A stretch of DNA of 64,000 bases from Amycolatopsis orientalis DSM 43388 (GCF_000411975.1 NZ_ASXG01000126.1:62001-126000), one strand, 5' to 3'; shown: positions 30,326 through 39,682, counted from the first letter of the stretch. Notes: a model not told the origin generated them from the sequence alone. Numbers and translations: made by a program.

Positions 30326-30514
30326 TCACTCCGGCCGGACTGTCCACAACGGACCCGCCGCCGCCAGTTCGGGGCCGGGTTCCGATTCGGGCGGGAGGGG
30401 TTCGGGGTCGGGCAGCGGGCGGTCCGGTCCCGGGGTCACCGGGTCGGGTTCCACCGGGCCGGGCGGGACGGGCTCCGGCGGGGCGGGCGGCGCGGTCGAG
30501 CGGGGGCGCGGCAT
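30326..30514 (-). CDS. Small proline/glutamate-rich protein
   Basis: A 62-residue protein, MPRPRSTAPPAPPEPVPPG and onwards, almost half Pro plus acidic residues, ending GPLWTVRPE. AGAAAGGAG lies just before the ATG at 30514, an excellent ribosome-binding site, and this is the main reason to accept it. No family is recognised; it is probably disordered. It stands alone, divergent from the gene at 30636. Confidence 0.55.
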   Translation of the reverse strand: MPRPRSTAPPAPPEPVPPGPVEPDPVTPGPDRPLPDPEPLPPESEPGPELAAAGPLWTVRPE

Positions 30515-30635
30515 CGCGGGCTCCTTTCTCTCCCTGATGGGCTACCGCACACCGGCGGCGGCGAAACATCCGCCCCGCCCGCGCGAGGTCGGCTAGGGTC
30601 GAAGGCGAAGCCGACGACCGAGAAGAGGCGAGACG

Positions 30636-30929
30636 ATGAGCGCGGACCAGCCTGGCGAGCAGCAGCCGCTCGACGCGGAGATCGTGGAGAGCCCCGGCAC
30701 GCCGCCCGCCGATCTTCCCGAACCCGACTACGCGGACAACGGGGCCCCGTCGTTCGACTTCGTGCGGGACCGGATCGAGAAGCGCTACACCACCTCGGTC
30801 GGCGCGCAGGAACTCGCCGGGATCGGCGGGCCGGAGGATCTGCGGTCGCTGGACAAGAAGATCGCCGACCGGAAGGAAGCGGCGAAGGACAAGCTGGCCG
30901 AGATCCGCCGGTCGATGGGCAAGGAGTAG
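30636..30929 (+). CDS. Conserved small acidic protein, unknown
   Basis: A 97-residue cytoplasmic protein. The N-terminal 40 residues are Pro/Glu-rich and probably disordered. The C-terminal part (FDFVRDRIEKRYTTSVGAQEL, then DKKIADRKEAAKDKLAEIRR) is charged and helical and could form a coiled coil. GAGGCGAG precedes the ATG. Codon bias is that of a real gene. No function can be given. Confidence 0.75.
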   Translation: MSADQPGEQQPLDAEIVESPGTPPADLPEPDYADNGAPSFDFVRDRIEKRYTTSVGAQELAGIGGPEDLRSLDKKIADRKEAAKDKLAEIRRSMGKE

Positions 30930-31134
30930 CCCCCTGTTCCATCCGGGGCGGGCAACGGACGGACCGAGCTGGCGCGCGAAGACTCGGCGAGCCCGGAGGC
31001 ACCGCGGTACCGGCACAGCTCGGACGAGCCGTCCGCGGCGCCTGCGGGCCGGCGAACGGCCCGACCGTCCACAATAGACTCCACCGGCCGATTTCCGTGG
31101 CCCGGCATACGCTCGTTCTGGTTGAATCGCCCGT

Positions 31135-32364
31135 ATGGCAACCACCGTGCGCCTTCCCGGCCTGGTGCTCACCGAGCACGAGTTCTCCGTCCCCCTCGAC
31201 CACTCCCGCCCCGAAGGCGCGAAGATCACCGTCTTCGCGAGGGAGGTCGCCGACCCGGACGGGCTCGACCGGCCGTTTCTCGTCTATCTCCAAGGCGGCC
31301 CGGGCCACGAGGCGCCGCGGCCGTCGCGGGGCGCGCCGAGCTGGCTGCCGCGGGCGTTGCGGGAGTACCGGGTCCTGATGCTCGACCAGCGCGGCACCGG
31401 GCGTTCCACCCCGGTCGGCACGCTGCCGGGCACGCCGGCCGAGCAGGCCGAACACCTCAGCCACTTCCGCGCGGACGCGATCGTGCGCGACGCGGAGTTC
31501 GTGCGGCGGCGGCTGGGCGTCGAGAAGTGGAGCGTGCTCGGCCAGTCGTTCGGCGGGTTTTGCGCGCTCGCCTACCTTTCCCGGCATCCCGAGGGCCTGG
31601 CCGAAGCCTTCTTCACCGGCGGGCTCCCGCCGGTCGGGCGGCATCCGGACGACGTCTACACCGCGACGTTCGCCAACCTGCTCGAGCGCAACCGCCAGTA
31701 CTACCGCCGCTACCCCGGCGATCGTGCCCGCGTCGAAGCGCTGCTGCCGCTGCTCGACGACGGGGCCGTGGTCCTGCCGGACGGCAGCCCGCTCACCGCG
31801 CGGTTGTTCCAGCAGCTCGGTTGCCTCCTCGGTGCCAGCGGCGGCGAGGAAGCGCTGCACTACCTGCTGGAACGCGACCCGAAGTCCCCGGCATTCGCGC
31901 ACGACGTCTTCAGCTCGCTGCCGTTCACCGGGCGCAATCCGCTGTATTCGGTCATCCACGAATCGTCCTATTCCGACGGGTTCGCCACCCGCTGGTCCGC
32001 CGAGCGCGTGCTGCCGGACGATTTCCGCACCGACCGGACGCTCTTCACCGGCGAGCACGTCTTCCCTTGGCTCTTCGACGACCTCCACAGCCTCCGGCCG
32101 ATGAAGGACACCGCGGAACTGCTTGCCGCGCACGAATGGCCACGGCTGTACGACGCCGACGTGCTGCGCGAGTGCACGGTCCCGGCGGCGGCCGCGATCT
32201 ACGCCGACGACATGTACGTCGAGCGGGTGTTCTCCGAGGAAACCGCGCGGTTGATCCCGACGCTGCGGCCGTGGATCACGAACGAGTACGAGCACAACGG
32301 CCTGCGCGCGTCGGGCGAGCACGTGCTCGGGCGGTTGATCGACCTCGTGCGCGGTCGCGTCTGA
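31135..32364 (+). CDS. Alpha/beta hydrolase, proline iminopeptidase-like (S33)
   Basis: A 409-residue serine peptidase-like protein. The S33 features are LVYLQGGPGHEAPRP (oxyanion HGGPG-like loop), VLMLDQRGTGRSTPV, and the nucleophile elbow GQSFGGFCAL; the catalytic Asp and His probably lie in AAAIYADDMYVE and LRASGEHVLGRL. Members cleave N-terminal proline or other residues from peptides. There is no signal peptide, so it is cytoplasmic. The start at 31135 lacks a strong ribosome-binding site and may be leaderless. The gene converges on the dehydrogenase with 2 bp between stops. Confidence 0.9.
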   Translation: MATTVRLPGLVLTEHEFSVPLDHSRPEGAKITVFAREVADPDGLDRPFLVYLQGGPGHEAPRPSRGAPSWLPRALREYRVLMLDQRGTGRSTPVGTLPGTPAEQAEHLSHFRADAIVRDAEFVRRRLGVEKWSVLGQSFGGFCALAYLSRHPEGLAEAFFTGGLPPVGRHPDDVYTATFANLLERNRQYYRRYPGDRARVEALLPLLDDGAVVLPDGSPLTARLFQQLGCLLGASGGEEALHYLLERDPKSPAFAHDVFSSLPFTGRNPLYSVIHESSYSDGFATRWSAERVLPDDFRTDRTLFTGEHVFPWLFDDLHSLRPMKDTAELLAAHEWPRLYDADVLRECTVPAAAAIYADDMYVERVFSEETARLIPTLRPWITNEYEHNGLRASGEHVLGRLIDLVRGRV

Positions 32365-32366
32365 CC

Positions 32367-33218
32367 TCAAGCGACCGTGACGCCGCCGTCGGCGGAATCG
32401 GTGGAAAGCGTCAGGTCCTGCCAGGCGTCGAAGTCGGCCTGGACGCGCTGGCGTCCGGCGGTGACCAAGCGCAGCGCGTCCGAGCCGAGCAGCAGGTGCA
32501 CCGGCGGGTTTTCCTCGTCGAGCAGGCGGAGGAGCGCGTCGCCCGCGCGGCCGGGGTCGCCGATGCCCTGGCCGGCCAGGGCTTGGCGGCGCGTCCGGAT
32601 CGGGTCGAACAGGGCGTCGTAGTCGGCGATCCGGCGCGGGGCGCGGACCAGCGACCGGCCCGCCCAGTCGGTTTTGAACGCGCCGGGAGCCACCGCGGTC
32701 ACCCGGACGCCGAACTGCGCGACCTCCTGGGCGAGGGTGTCGGTGATGCCTTCCAAGGCGTGCTTGCTGCCCTCGTAGAACGCCAGCCCGGGGAACGTGG
32801 TGTGCCCGCCCATCGAGGTGATGACGAAGATCTGGCCGTCGCGCCGTTCGCGCATCGCGGGCAGGACCGCCTTGATCGTCGCGACCGTGCCGAAGACGTT
32901 GACCTCGAACTGGCGGCGCACGTCGGCCATCGACGACTCCTCGAAAGTGCCTTCGAGTCCGTACCCGGCGTTGGCCACCAGCACGTCGAGCCGGCCCAGT
33001 TCCTCCTCGGCTGCCCGCACCGCGGGCTCGATCCGGTCGGCTTCGGCCAGGTCGAGGACGAAGGCCCGGGCGCGTTCCGGGTCCAGCGCCGCGAAATCGG
33101 CCGCGTGTGCTTCGGTGCGCACGGTGCCCGCGACCTCGTGCCCGGCGGCGAGCGCTCGCTGGGCGACGGCCCGTCCGAGGCCGGTGCTGACGCCGGTGAT
33201 CAGGAATTTCTTGTGCAT
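32367..33218 (-). CDS. Short-chain dehydrogenase/reductase
   Basis: A 283-residue classical SDR. The cofactor motif is TGVSTGLGRA near residue 8, then NAGYGLEG, and the catalytic Ser...Tyr-x3-Lys is seen as ITSMGGHTTFPGLAFYEGSKHALEG. The substrate is unknown. The ATG at 33218 follows GAAAGGACC. It lies just downstream of the leftward XRE-type regulator, 80 bp away, and the two look functionally paired. Confidence 0.9.
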   Translation of the reverse strand: MHKKFLITGVSTGLGRAVAQRALAAGHEVAGTVRTEAHAADFAALDPERARAFVLDLAEADRIEPAVRAAEEELGRLDVLVANAGYGLEGTFEESSMADVRRQFEVNVFGTVATIKAVLPAMRERRDGQIFVITSMGGHTTFPGLAFYEGSKHALEGITDTLAQEVAQFGVRVTAVAPGAFKTDWAGRSLVRAPRRIADYDALFDPIRTRRQALAGQGIGDPGRAGDALLRLLDEENPPVHLLLGSDALRLVTAGRQRVQADFDAWQDLTLSTDSADGGVTVA

Positions 33219-33298
33219 CGCGGAAGGTCCTTTCGGGGAAGTCGGGCAGGACTGCATGGACCTCGCCGGTACGGCGGGGCCCGAGGTGGAATGGAAGG

Positions 33299-34156
33299 TC
33301 AGGACTCGGCGGAACGCGCCGGTTCACGGCCCCAGCTGGCGAGCAGCCGCAACCGTTCCTGAGAGGGCGAACCGGCGGGCGCGCTGTAGACGACCATCGA
33401 CTGGCCCGGATCGGCGACCGAGGTGAAGATCTCGTACTGCAGGTCCAGCTCGCCGGCGACCGGATGCCGCAGCCGTTTCAGGCCGGTGCTGCGTTCCTGG
33501 ACGCGGTGTTCCGACCACCACGCCGGGAACTCGGGCGAACGCAGCATCAGCTCGCCGATCAGGTTGGCGATGTGCTGGTTCCGCGGCTGGGCGGCGGCCG
33601 CCAGCCGCAACCCGTGCACGTAGTCGCGGGCGACGCGTTCCCAGTCCCGCCACACGAGGCGGGCCCGGGGATCGAGCAGCGTCCAGCGCGCCATGCTGCG
33701 TTCGCGCCGCGGCAGCTCCGCGACAGCGGGAAACAGCAAGGCCCACAACGCGTTTCCGCCGACGACCGTGAGATTCCGGTCGCTGACGAACGCCGATGCC
33801 AGCTCCATCGAGTCCAGCACCTGCCGAAGCGCCGGACGCAGCCGCGACGAGTGCTCGGCCCGGTCCAGGCGTTCGGCCGTGGCGCCGGCGAGAGCGAACA
33901 GATGCCGCCGTTCGATGTCGTCGAACCGCAGCGCGTCGCACAGGGCGTGCAGCACCTGCTCGGACGGCTGCCGGGCCCGGCCTTGCTCCAGCCGGGTGTA
34001 GTACTCGGCGCTCACCCCGGCCAGCTGCGCGACCTCGCTGCGCCGCAGGCCGGCGACCCGCCGTCCGCCGCCGGCTCCGGCCGGAAGGCCGAGGTCGTCC
34101 GGCGTCAACCCGCCGCGGCGGGCCCGCAGGAAATCGCCCAGGTCGTTCGTGCTCAT
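33299..34156 (-). CDS. XRE regulator with MmyB-like ligand-binding domain
   Basis: A 285-residue regulator. An N-terminal helix-turn-helix (RRSEVAQLAGVSAEYYTRLEQGRARQ within the first 70 residues) is followed by a MmyB-like PAS-type domain (about 105-270) that includes LTVVGGNALWALLFP and FPAWWSEHRV. Members bind fatty-acid-like or other small ligands and often control an adjacent SDR. The downstream SDR at 32367 fits that pattern. Confidence 0.9.
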   Translation of the reverse strand: MSTNDLGDFLRARRGGLTPDDLGLPAGAGGGRRVAGLRRSEVAQLAGVSAEYYTRLEQGRARQPSEQVLHALCDALRFDDIERRHLFALAGATAERLDRAEHSSRLRPALRQVLDSMELASAFVSDRNLTVVGGNALWALLFPAVAELPRRERSMARWTLLDPRARLVWRDWERVARDYVHGLRLAAAAQPRNQHIANLIGELMLRSPEFPAWWSEHRVQERSTGLKRLRHPVAGELDLQYEIFTSVADPGQSMVVYSAPAGSPSQERLRLLASWGREPARSAES

Positions 34157-34214
34157 GCCTCGAGTCTGCCTGCCGCGCCTTCGCTTCCCAAGGCCGTAGC
34201 TGGCCCTGCCAGTA

Positions 34215-35711
34215 CTACTCAGGCGACCGGGCGAGGATCACCGCCCGGGCAGCGAGGTGCAGGGCCAGCCGTTCGTCCGGCCGGGACAGGTCGACGTGCA
34301 GCAGCTGCTCGATCCGGCTGATCCGCGCCGCGACGGTGTTCCGGTGGATCCCCAGCACGGTCGCGGTTTCGGCGAGCGAAGACTCGGCGTCGAGGTAAGC
34401 CGCGAGGGTGCGGATCAGGTCCCCGGGCGCAGGGACCAGCGGGGCGAGCAACGCGCGCGCGGCGGGTTCGAAGGTGTCGGTGCGGGTCCATTCCAGCAGC
34501 AGCTGGGCCATGCCGAGCTGGTCGACGTGCAGGAAATGCCCGGTCTCCGGACGGGTCGCGGCGAGCCGGGCGGCGTCGGCGGCTTCGGCGACTGTCGCGG
34601 CGAGACCGTCGGCATGCGGACGGCCGACGCCCAGGTGCGCGTCGAGCGTGCGGCGCAGGCTGCGATGCACGGCGCGCAACCGTGCGGAGAGCGCCCGCAC
34701 TCGCTCGGCGGTCGGTTCCTGGTCGAAGGTGACCCAGCCGGTCCAGCCCTCGCCGTGTTCGACGGTCACCGCGTCGATCGACTCCGCGCGCAGCGCGCGC
34801 ACGACTTCCTGGGTACGGGAGACGGTGTCGACGTCCGCCGGAACTCCGATGCGCAGGCCGATGTGCCAGCCGCCGAGCCGCCAGCCCGCGTCGGCCGCGC
34901 GACGGCGAAGGTCGGCGCCTGGTTCGGTGTCTTGGCGCAGCAGATCGCCCAGCAGAGCGGAGCGGGAACGAGCGTCGCGTTCCAGTTCCAGGCGATGGGC
35001 CAGCAGCCAGCGCTGTACGGCGCCGGCGGCGACGGCCAGGGTCGCGGCGACGACGTCCGCGCGCGGAGCTTTCGCCCCGGTCAGCGCGGCGGCGAGCCAG
35101 ACCGACGGGTGCGGCAGGACCGCGGGATGCGCGAGCAGGACACCGTCCGGAAGCGCGACGCGTTGCGGGACCGGCTCGTGCACTCGCACGCGGCCCGCCT
35201 CGGCGAGCTCTCCGGCGAGCACCTCGCCGCGGTCGTCGAGCACGGCGACGGGAGCGTCCAGCAGCCGCCGCAGCACGGTCACGATTTCTTCCGGCGGACG
35301 CAACCGCTCCCCCAGCGCCCGGTGCGCGGCGAGCACGGCGTCGGCGCGGTCGAGGTCCGGAGCGGCCAGCGCGAGCCGAGCGTCCACGAGCAGATCGAGC
35401 GGATCGGCGGACGTGACCAGCAGCGGCACCGACAGCCGTTCGGCCAGAAGCCGGGACGCGGCAAGCGGTTCCGCGCCGGGGAGCAGAACGCCGGCGGCTC
35501 GGGCGTCGGCGCACCGGCGCAGGAGCGCGTCGATCTGCCAGTCGGAGCCGAGCGGGCGGACGACCACCACCAGCTCGCCGGGAGCGGGCGCGCCGGAGGC
35601 GTCCAGCGCGGCCGTGACTGTCTTCAGCGGACGGTCCAAACCGGACTCGCCGGAGCACACCCGGACCGCTCCCGCCCACGAGGGCAGCGCGAGCAGCTGG
35701 CGGAGAATCAT
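34215..35711 (-). CDS. PucR-family transcriptional regulator
   Basis: A 498-residue regulator with an N-terminal purine-catabolism-type domain (about 1-125, starting ILRQLLALPSWAGAVRVCSG), a GGDEF-like/CdaR central part, and the C-terminal PucR helix-turn-helix (LIRTLAAYLDAESSLAETA, then TVLGIHRNTVAARISRIEQLL). PucR proteins commonly activate nitrogen-heterocycle or amino acid catabolism. The ATG overlaps the stop of the upstream DUF917 gene (ATGA), so it is the last gene of the permease-HyuA-DUF917 operon and is likely its regulator. Confidence 0.93.
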   Translation of the reverse strand: MILRQLLALPSWAGAVRVCSGESGLDRPLKTVTAALDASGAPAPGELVVVVRPLGSDWQIDALLRRCADARAAGVLLPGAEPLAASRLLAERLSVPLLVTSADPLDLLVDARLALAAPDLDRADAVLAAHRALGERLRPPEEIVTVLRRLLDAPVAVLDDRGEVLAGELAEAGRVRVHEPVPQRVALPDGVLLAHPAVLPHPSVWLAAALTGAKAPRADVVAATLAVAAGAVQRWLLAHRLELERDARSRSALLGDLLRQDTEPGADLRRRAADAGWRLGGWHIGLRIGVPADVDTVSRTQEVVRALRAESIDAVTVEHGEGWTGWVTFDQEPTAERVRALSARLRAVHRSLRRTLDAHLGVGRPHADGLAATVAEAADAARLAATRPETGHFLHVDQLGMAQLLLEWTRTDTFEPAARALLAPLVPAPGDLIRTLAAYLDAESSLAETATVLGIHRNTVAARISRIEQLLHVDLSRPDERLALHLAARAVILARSPE

Positions 35712-36778
35712 CGCGCCACCACCGGATCGCAGTCGATTCCGTACGCGCGCGGTTCCAGCAGCGGGCGCCGGCGCGGATCAGTCCAGAACGGGGACGCGGC
35801 GAGGCAGACGACGTCCACCTCCACCCCGGCGCGGATCGCGTCGCACTGCAGCGGGACGCCGGTGCGGCGGTCGAGCACCGACAGCACGTCCGGAGTGGAC
35901 GCCACCGGCAGCCCGTCCCGCAGCGCCAGCAGGTACTCGTTCTCCATTTCCAGCCGCAGCAACGCACCGTCGCGATGGTCGGTCAGGGTCGCCGAGCCGC
36001 GGCCGAAGCCGGGGTGGCCGTGCTGTCCGGGGCCGACGTGCCGGGACACCTCCAGCACCCGGCCGCGGGCGAGCACCCGGCCGTCGAGGGCGGTCTCCAG
36101 CGCGGCGAGGTCCGGGCTCTCCCCCGCGGCGAGCACCCGGGAGCCGAGGGCGAGCGCCTCGCTCGTCGTGTCCAGGACGGCGTGGTCGGCCAGTTCGCCG
36201 GCCGGGATCGGGGAAAGCGCGATCGCCGCCCACCCGCCGGAGCTGGACAGGAAGGCGCGGACCCCGTTCTCGACCACGGAGTCGGCCGCGGCGGCCAGCA
36301 CCACCACCCGGCCGCCGGGTTCGGCCATCGCCGCCGGAGCGACGCCGCGGCCGGTCGCGGCGACCGAGAACTGGTCGAGCCGCGGCAGCCCGCGCCCGGA
36401 GAGATCCGCGTCCGCATAGGCCAGCCCCAGCTCCTGGGCGACGACCAGCGGAAGCAAGCCGTTGAGACCGCCGATCTCGATGGTCATCAGCGCCTGCGCG
36501 CGCTGCCCGGTCCAGCGCTCGATCGCCGCGATCGCCGACGCGAACTCGTCGCCGCTGGGCAGCTTTTCGGCGAACGCGGCGGTCGCGCCGACGATCCCGG
36601 TCGGCACCACGAGAGTGTCCGGCGCCAGGTCGGCGATCCGGTGCACGACCGGTTCGCGCCCGGATTCGGTCAGCCGCCGCAGCAGCACCGCCGCGGTGAC
36701 CGTGTCCCCGCCCCCGCCGGACCCGAGCAGCGCGACGCCGCGTTCGAGTGCCGGCACGTCCGCGGCGGTGATGCGCAT
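35708..36778 (-). CDS. DUF917 family protein, divergent paralogue (1 of 3)
   Basis: A 356-residue DUF917 (S-methyl-thiohydantoin desulfurase-like) protein. It keeps the N-terminal LGSGGGGDT loop and the central IEIGGLNGLLPLVVAQELGL. The block that reads DADGMGRAFPELQM in the two sister proteins is DADLSGRGLPRLDQ here. It therefore probably lost or changed the active or metal-binding site and may act as a partner subunit. It lies 14 bp after the SDR of the operon and overlaps pucR. The family's biochemistry is poorly known. Confidence 0.85.
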   Translation of the reverse strand: MRITAADVPALERGVALLGSGGGGDTVTAAVLLRRLTESGREPVVHRIADLAPDTLVVPTGIVGATAAFAEKLPSGDEFASAIAAIERWTGQRAQALMTIEIGGLNGLLPLVVAQELGLAYADADLSGRGLPRLDQFSVAATGRGVAPAAMAEPGGRVVVLAAAADSVVENGVRAFLSSSGGWAAIALSPIPAGELADHAVLDTTSEALALGSRVLAAGESPDLAALETALDGRVLARGRVLEVSRHVGPGQHGHPGFGRGSATLTDHRDGALLRLEMENEYLLALRDGLPVASTPDVLSVLDRRTGVPLQCDAIRAGVEVDVVCLAASPFWTDPRRRPLLEPRAYGIDCDPVVAR

Positions 36779-36792
36779 GGCTGGTCAGCGTA

Positions 36793-37512
36793 TCAGCGGA
36801 AGCTGTAGCCGCCGTCCGGATAGAGCGTCGAGCCGGTGGTGTAGGTGCTGGTGAACAGGTACAGCACGGCATCGGCCACTTCGGACTCCCGGCCGACGCG
36901 GTGCAGCAGCGTGTCCGCGCGGTACTGCGCGAAACTCGCCTCCCGCGCGGCGGCCGGACGCCCGGCCCACAGGTTCCCGTCGATCGTGCCCGGCGACACG
37001 ACGTTCACCCGGACCGGGGCCAGTTCCACCGCGAGCCCGCGGCCGAGGCCCTCGATCGCCGCGTTGCACGCGATGTACGCCGGGGCCGCGGCGGGCGGGC
37101 GCACGCTCGCGACGCCGGACATCAGCACCACCGAAGCGTCGTCCGACAGTTTCGGCGCGGCGTGTCTCACCGCGTGGTACTGGCCCCAGAACTTCGTGAC
37201 GAACGGGCTTTCCGCCTCCTCGTCGCTCAGCTCCCGCATCGGGCCGACGGTGTAGGACGCGGCCGGGGTGAACAGGTGGTCGACCCGCTCCAGCGCGCCG
37301 AAGAACTCCGCCAGCGACGCCTGGTCGGTGGTGTCCACCGCCTGCCAGGTCGCGGTCGGGCCCAGTTCCGCCGCGGCGGCCCGGAGCTTGTCGCCGGTCC
37401 GGCCGCCGAGGTGGACCAGGGCGCCCGCCGCCGTCGCGCGCCGCGCCACCTCCAGCCCGATCCCGGAACCGCCGCCGAGCACCACGACCGTCCGGCCCTC
37501 GAGCGAACTCAC
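36793..37512 (-). CDS. Short-chain dehydrogenase/reductase in the DUF917 operon
   Basis: A 239-residue SDR. The cofactor motif is LGGGSGIGLEVARR, with HLGGRTGDKL following strand 2 and Arg suggesting NADP(H). The catalytic region shows VVLMSGVASVRPPAAAPAYIACNAAIEGL, in which the usual Tyr-x3-Lys reads Y-I-A-C-N. The missing Lys may mean altered chemistry or a structural role. The C-terminus (TTGSTLYPDGGYSFR) is typical. The GTG start overlaps the stop of the preceding DUF917 gene as GTGA. Its place between DUF917 genes shows it belongs to the pathway. Confidence 0.87.
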   Translation of the reverse strand: MSSLEGRTVVVLGGGSGIGLEVARRATAAGALVHLGGRTGDKLRAAAAELGPTATWQAVDTTDQASLAEFFGALERVDHLFTPAASYTVGPMRELSDEEAESPFVTKFWGQYHAVRHAAPKLSDDASVVLMSGVASVRPPAAAPAYIACNAAIEGLGRGLAVELAPVRVNVVSPGTIDGNLWAGRPAAAREASFAQYRADTLLHRVGRESEVADAVLYLFTSTYTTGSTLYPDGGYSFR

Positions 37513-38603
37513 GAGACCACCTCCACGGGGACGAATTCGTGCGCCAGCCCGAACGCCGCCGGGCCGAACGTGGCCAGCGCTTCCGGGGTGCGCATCAGCG
37601 CCGGCGTCGAGATCCCGACCACGGTGACCCGCTGGCCGTAGCGCAGCGTTTCGGTGGTGATCGGTTCGGCGGATTCCGCCTCCAGCACGCAGATCAGGTC
37701 CGGCACGAGGCAACGGACCGCTCCGTCGACGAGGGCGACCAGGTTTTCGTTCTGGAACTGGATTTCCAGCTTGTGTTCGCCGTCGAAAGACACCGCCGCG
37801 GCGCGTCCGCGAGCGAATCCTTCTTCGGTCCGCCGTTCCACATCGGACACTTTGCCGCGGAACAACACACGGAGATGCGAGTACAACGTGTCGCTGAGCG
37901 CGGTCGCCAACGCGGCCACCGGATCGGCATTCTCTTCACGGGCAAGGCGAATCGCGCGCCCGACGCTCAATGCGAGCGAGAGCGTCCGCGGCACGGCGGT
38001 GCGTTTCACGTCCGCGCCGCGCATCGAATACTCGGCGATGTGCGCGACGCCACCGAGCCGGATGGTAACCCCGCGCGCGAGCCATTCCATCCGCCGGTTG
38101 TCGGCCCCGGTGTCGATCACCGTGGTCTCGCCACGCTCCCCGGCGATCCCCATCGGCGAACCGGGGACGCCGTACACGCCGAAGGTCTCCATCTGCAGTT
38201 CCGGGAACGCGCGGCCCATGCCGTCCGCGTCGACGACCGGCAGCCCCAGCCGCGCGCCGACGACCAGCGGGATCATCGAGTTGATCCCGCCGCATTCGAT
38301 CGGCATCGTCGCGCCGGCCTTCGCGCCGAGGTGCTTTTCCAGCGCCCGCAAGGCGAGTTCGGGTTCGGCGCCGTTCGGGAGCTTCTCGTGCACGACGGTC
38401 GGCGCGCCCATTTGCGCGGTCGGGATCACCAAGGCGTCGTCGTCGAGGTCGTCCGGGTCCAGCACCGTGACGGGTCCGTGCTCGCGGATCGCCTCGCGCA
38501 CCAGCAGCCGTCCGACGTACGGATCGCCGCCGCCCCCGGTGCCGAGGACGGCCGCGCCGCGCGCGAGGTCCTCGAGGTGCTCTTCGGTCAGAGTCCAGCT
38601 CAT
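37509..38603 (-). CDS. DUF917 family protein (2 of 3)
   Basis: A 364-residue DUF917 protein. It has LGTGGGGDPYVGRLLV near residue 20, IECGGINSMIPLVVGARLGLP, VVDADGMGRAFPELQM and a C-terminal domain from about 240 (EEGFARGRAAAVSFDG, then CVLEAESAEPITTETLRYGQ). ATG at 38603 overlaps the stop of the upstream paralogue, and its own stop overlaps the SDR start, so translation is coupled. Closest relative in the window is the 38600-39682 gene. The reaction is unknown; family members usually sit next to hydantoinase-like genes. Confidence 0.9.
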   Translation of the reverse strand: MSWTLTEEHLEDLARGAAVLGTGGGGDPYVGRLLVREAIREHGPVTVLDPDDLDDDALVIPTAQMGAPTVVHEKLPNGAEPELALRALEKHLGAKAGATMPIECGGINSMIPLVVGARLGLPVVDADGMGRAFPELQMETFGVYGVPGSPMGIAGERGETTVIDTGADNRRMEWLARGVTIRLGGVAHIAEYSMRGADVKRTAVPRTLSLALSVGRAIRLAREENADPVAALATALSDTLYSHLRVLFRGKVSDVERRTEEGFARGRAAAVSFDGEHKLEIQFQNENLVALVDGAVRCLVPDLICVLEAESAEPITTETLRYGQRVTVVGISTPALMRTPEALATFGPAAFGLAHEFVPVEVVS

Positions 38604-39682
38604 CCGGCGACCCCGATCGGGTCGAGGTCGTAGCCGAAGTAGCGCGGACCAGCCAGCGCGATGCCTTCCGGGGTGTGCCAGCGCGGATCCGCCGGGGCCG
38701 CGATCACCGTCACCCGCTGGCCGTAGCGCAGGCCCTCGGTGGTCACGGCCTCGCCGGACTCGCGGTCGAGGGTGCAGATGAGGTCCGGCACCGAAGCGCA
38801 CACCTCGCCGTCCACCTCGGCCACCAGGTGCTCGTTCTGGAAGCGCAGCAGCATTTCCGCCCCGGTGTCACCGTCCATTCCAGACAGCCGGGCCTCGCCG
38901 CGAGCGAACCCGGTGACGGTGCGGCGGGCGACGTCCACGACCTTGCCGCTGAACAGCGTCCGGCCGCTCAACCGCGCCACGACGCGCTCCACCGGGTTCT
39001 CGTGCTCCTCGCGGGCCTGCCGCACGAGCGCGCCGAGTTCCGCGCACAGGGTCAGCGTGCCGGGCACCATCGACTCGCGGGCCTGCGCGCCGGACATCGC
39101 GTAGTTGCTGATCATCGCCGAGCAGCCCATGTCGACGGTCGCCGACCGGGCCAGCCGCTCCGCCCAGTGATTGTCCACAGTGTCCAGTACGCCGCGGTTG
39201 CCCTTCTCGTCCGCGATGGACATCGGCGTCGCGCGAATCCCGTACAGGGTCGGCAACACCATCTGCAGTTCCGGGAACGCGCGGCCCATGCCGTCCGCGT
39301 CCACCAGCGGCAGGCCCAGCTGCGCCGCCGCGACGACCGGGATCAGCGAGTTCACGCCGCCCGCTTCGGCGCAGGCGATGTGCGTGAGTTCCTTGCCCAG
39401 GTAGGCGGCCAGCGTCCGGGCGGCGAGGCCGACCTGTTCGGCGGACGGCAGCTTCTCGACCATCACGGTCGGCGCGCCCATCATCGCGACCGGGAGCACC
39501 ACGGCGTCGTCGTCCAATTCGGACAGTTTCACCAGCGGCACCGAACCGTGCTCGCGGACCGCGGAATGCGCCAGCAGGCGGCCGATGTACGGGTCTCCCC
39601 CGCCGCCGGTGCCGAGGATCGCCGCGCCGCGCGCGATGTCGTCCAGGTCCTCCGCAGTGATCTCGGATTTGCCCTCTGCCAT
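38600..39682 (-). CDS. DUF917 family protein (3 of 3)
   Basis: A 360-residue DUF917 protein, first of the three in transcription order. Conserved blocks: LGTGGGGDPYIGRLLA, EAGGVNSLIPVVAAAQLGLP, LVDADGMGRAFPELQM, and C-terminal TVTGFARGEARLSG and CTLDRESGEAVTTEGLRYGQ. The start is 4 nt after the HyuA stop. Comparison with gene 2 shows the DADGMGRAFPELQM block perfectly kept, marking it as the likely active or metal site. Confidence 0.9.
   Translation of the reverse strand: MAEGKSEITAEDLDDIARGAAILGTGGGGDPYIGRLLAHSAVREHGSVPLVKLSELDDDAVVLPVAMMGAPTVMVEKLPSAEQVGLAARTLAAYLGKELTHIACAEAGGVNSLIPVVAAAQLGLPLVDADGMGRAFPELQMVLPTLYGIRATPMSIADEKGNRGVLDTVDNHWAERLARSATVDMGCSAMISNYAMSGAQARESMVPGTLTLCAELGALVRQAREEHENPVERVVARLSGRTLFSGKVVDVARRTVTGFARGEARLSGMDGDTGAEMLLRFQNEHLVAEVDGEVCASVPDLICTLDRESGEAVTTEGLRYGQRVTVIAAPADPRWHTPEGIALAGPRYFGYDLDPIGVAG

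Noticed and set aside
39172..39180. TTGTCCACA, a perfect actinobacterial DnaA box
   Set aside because: It is a single box inside a DUF917 gene with no cluster around it; chance is enough in 64 kb.
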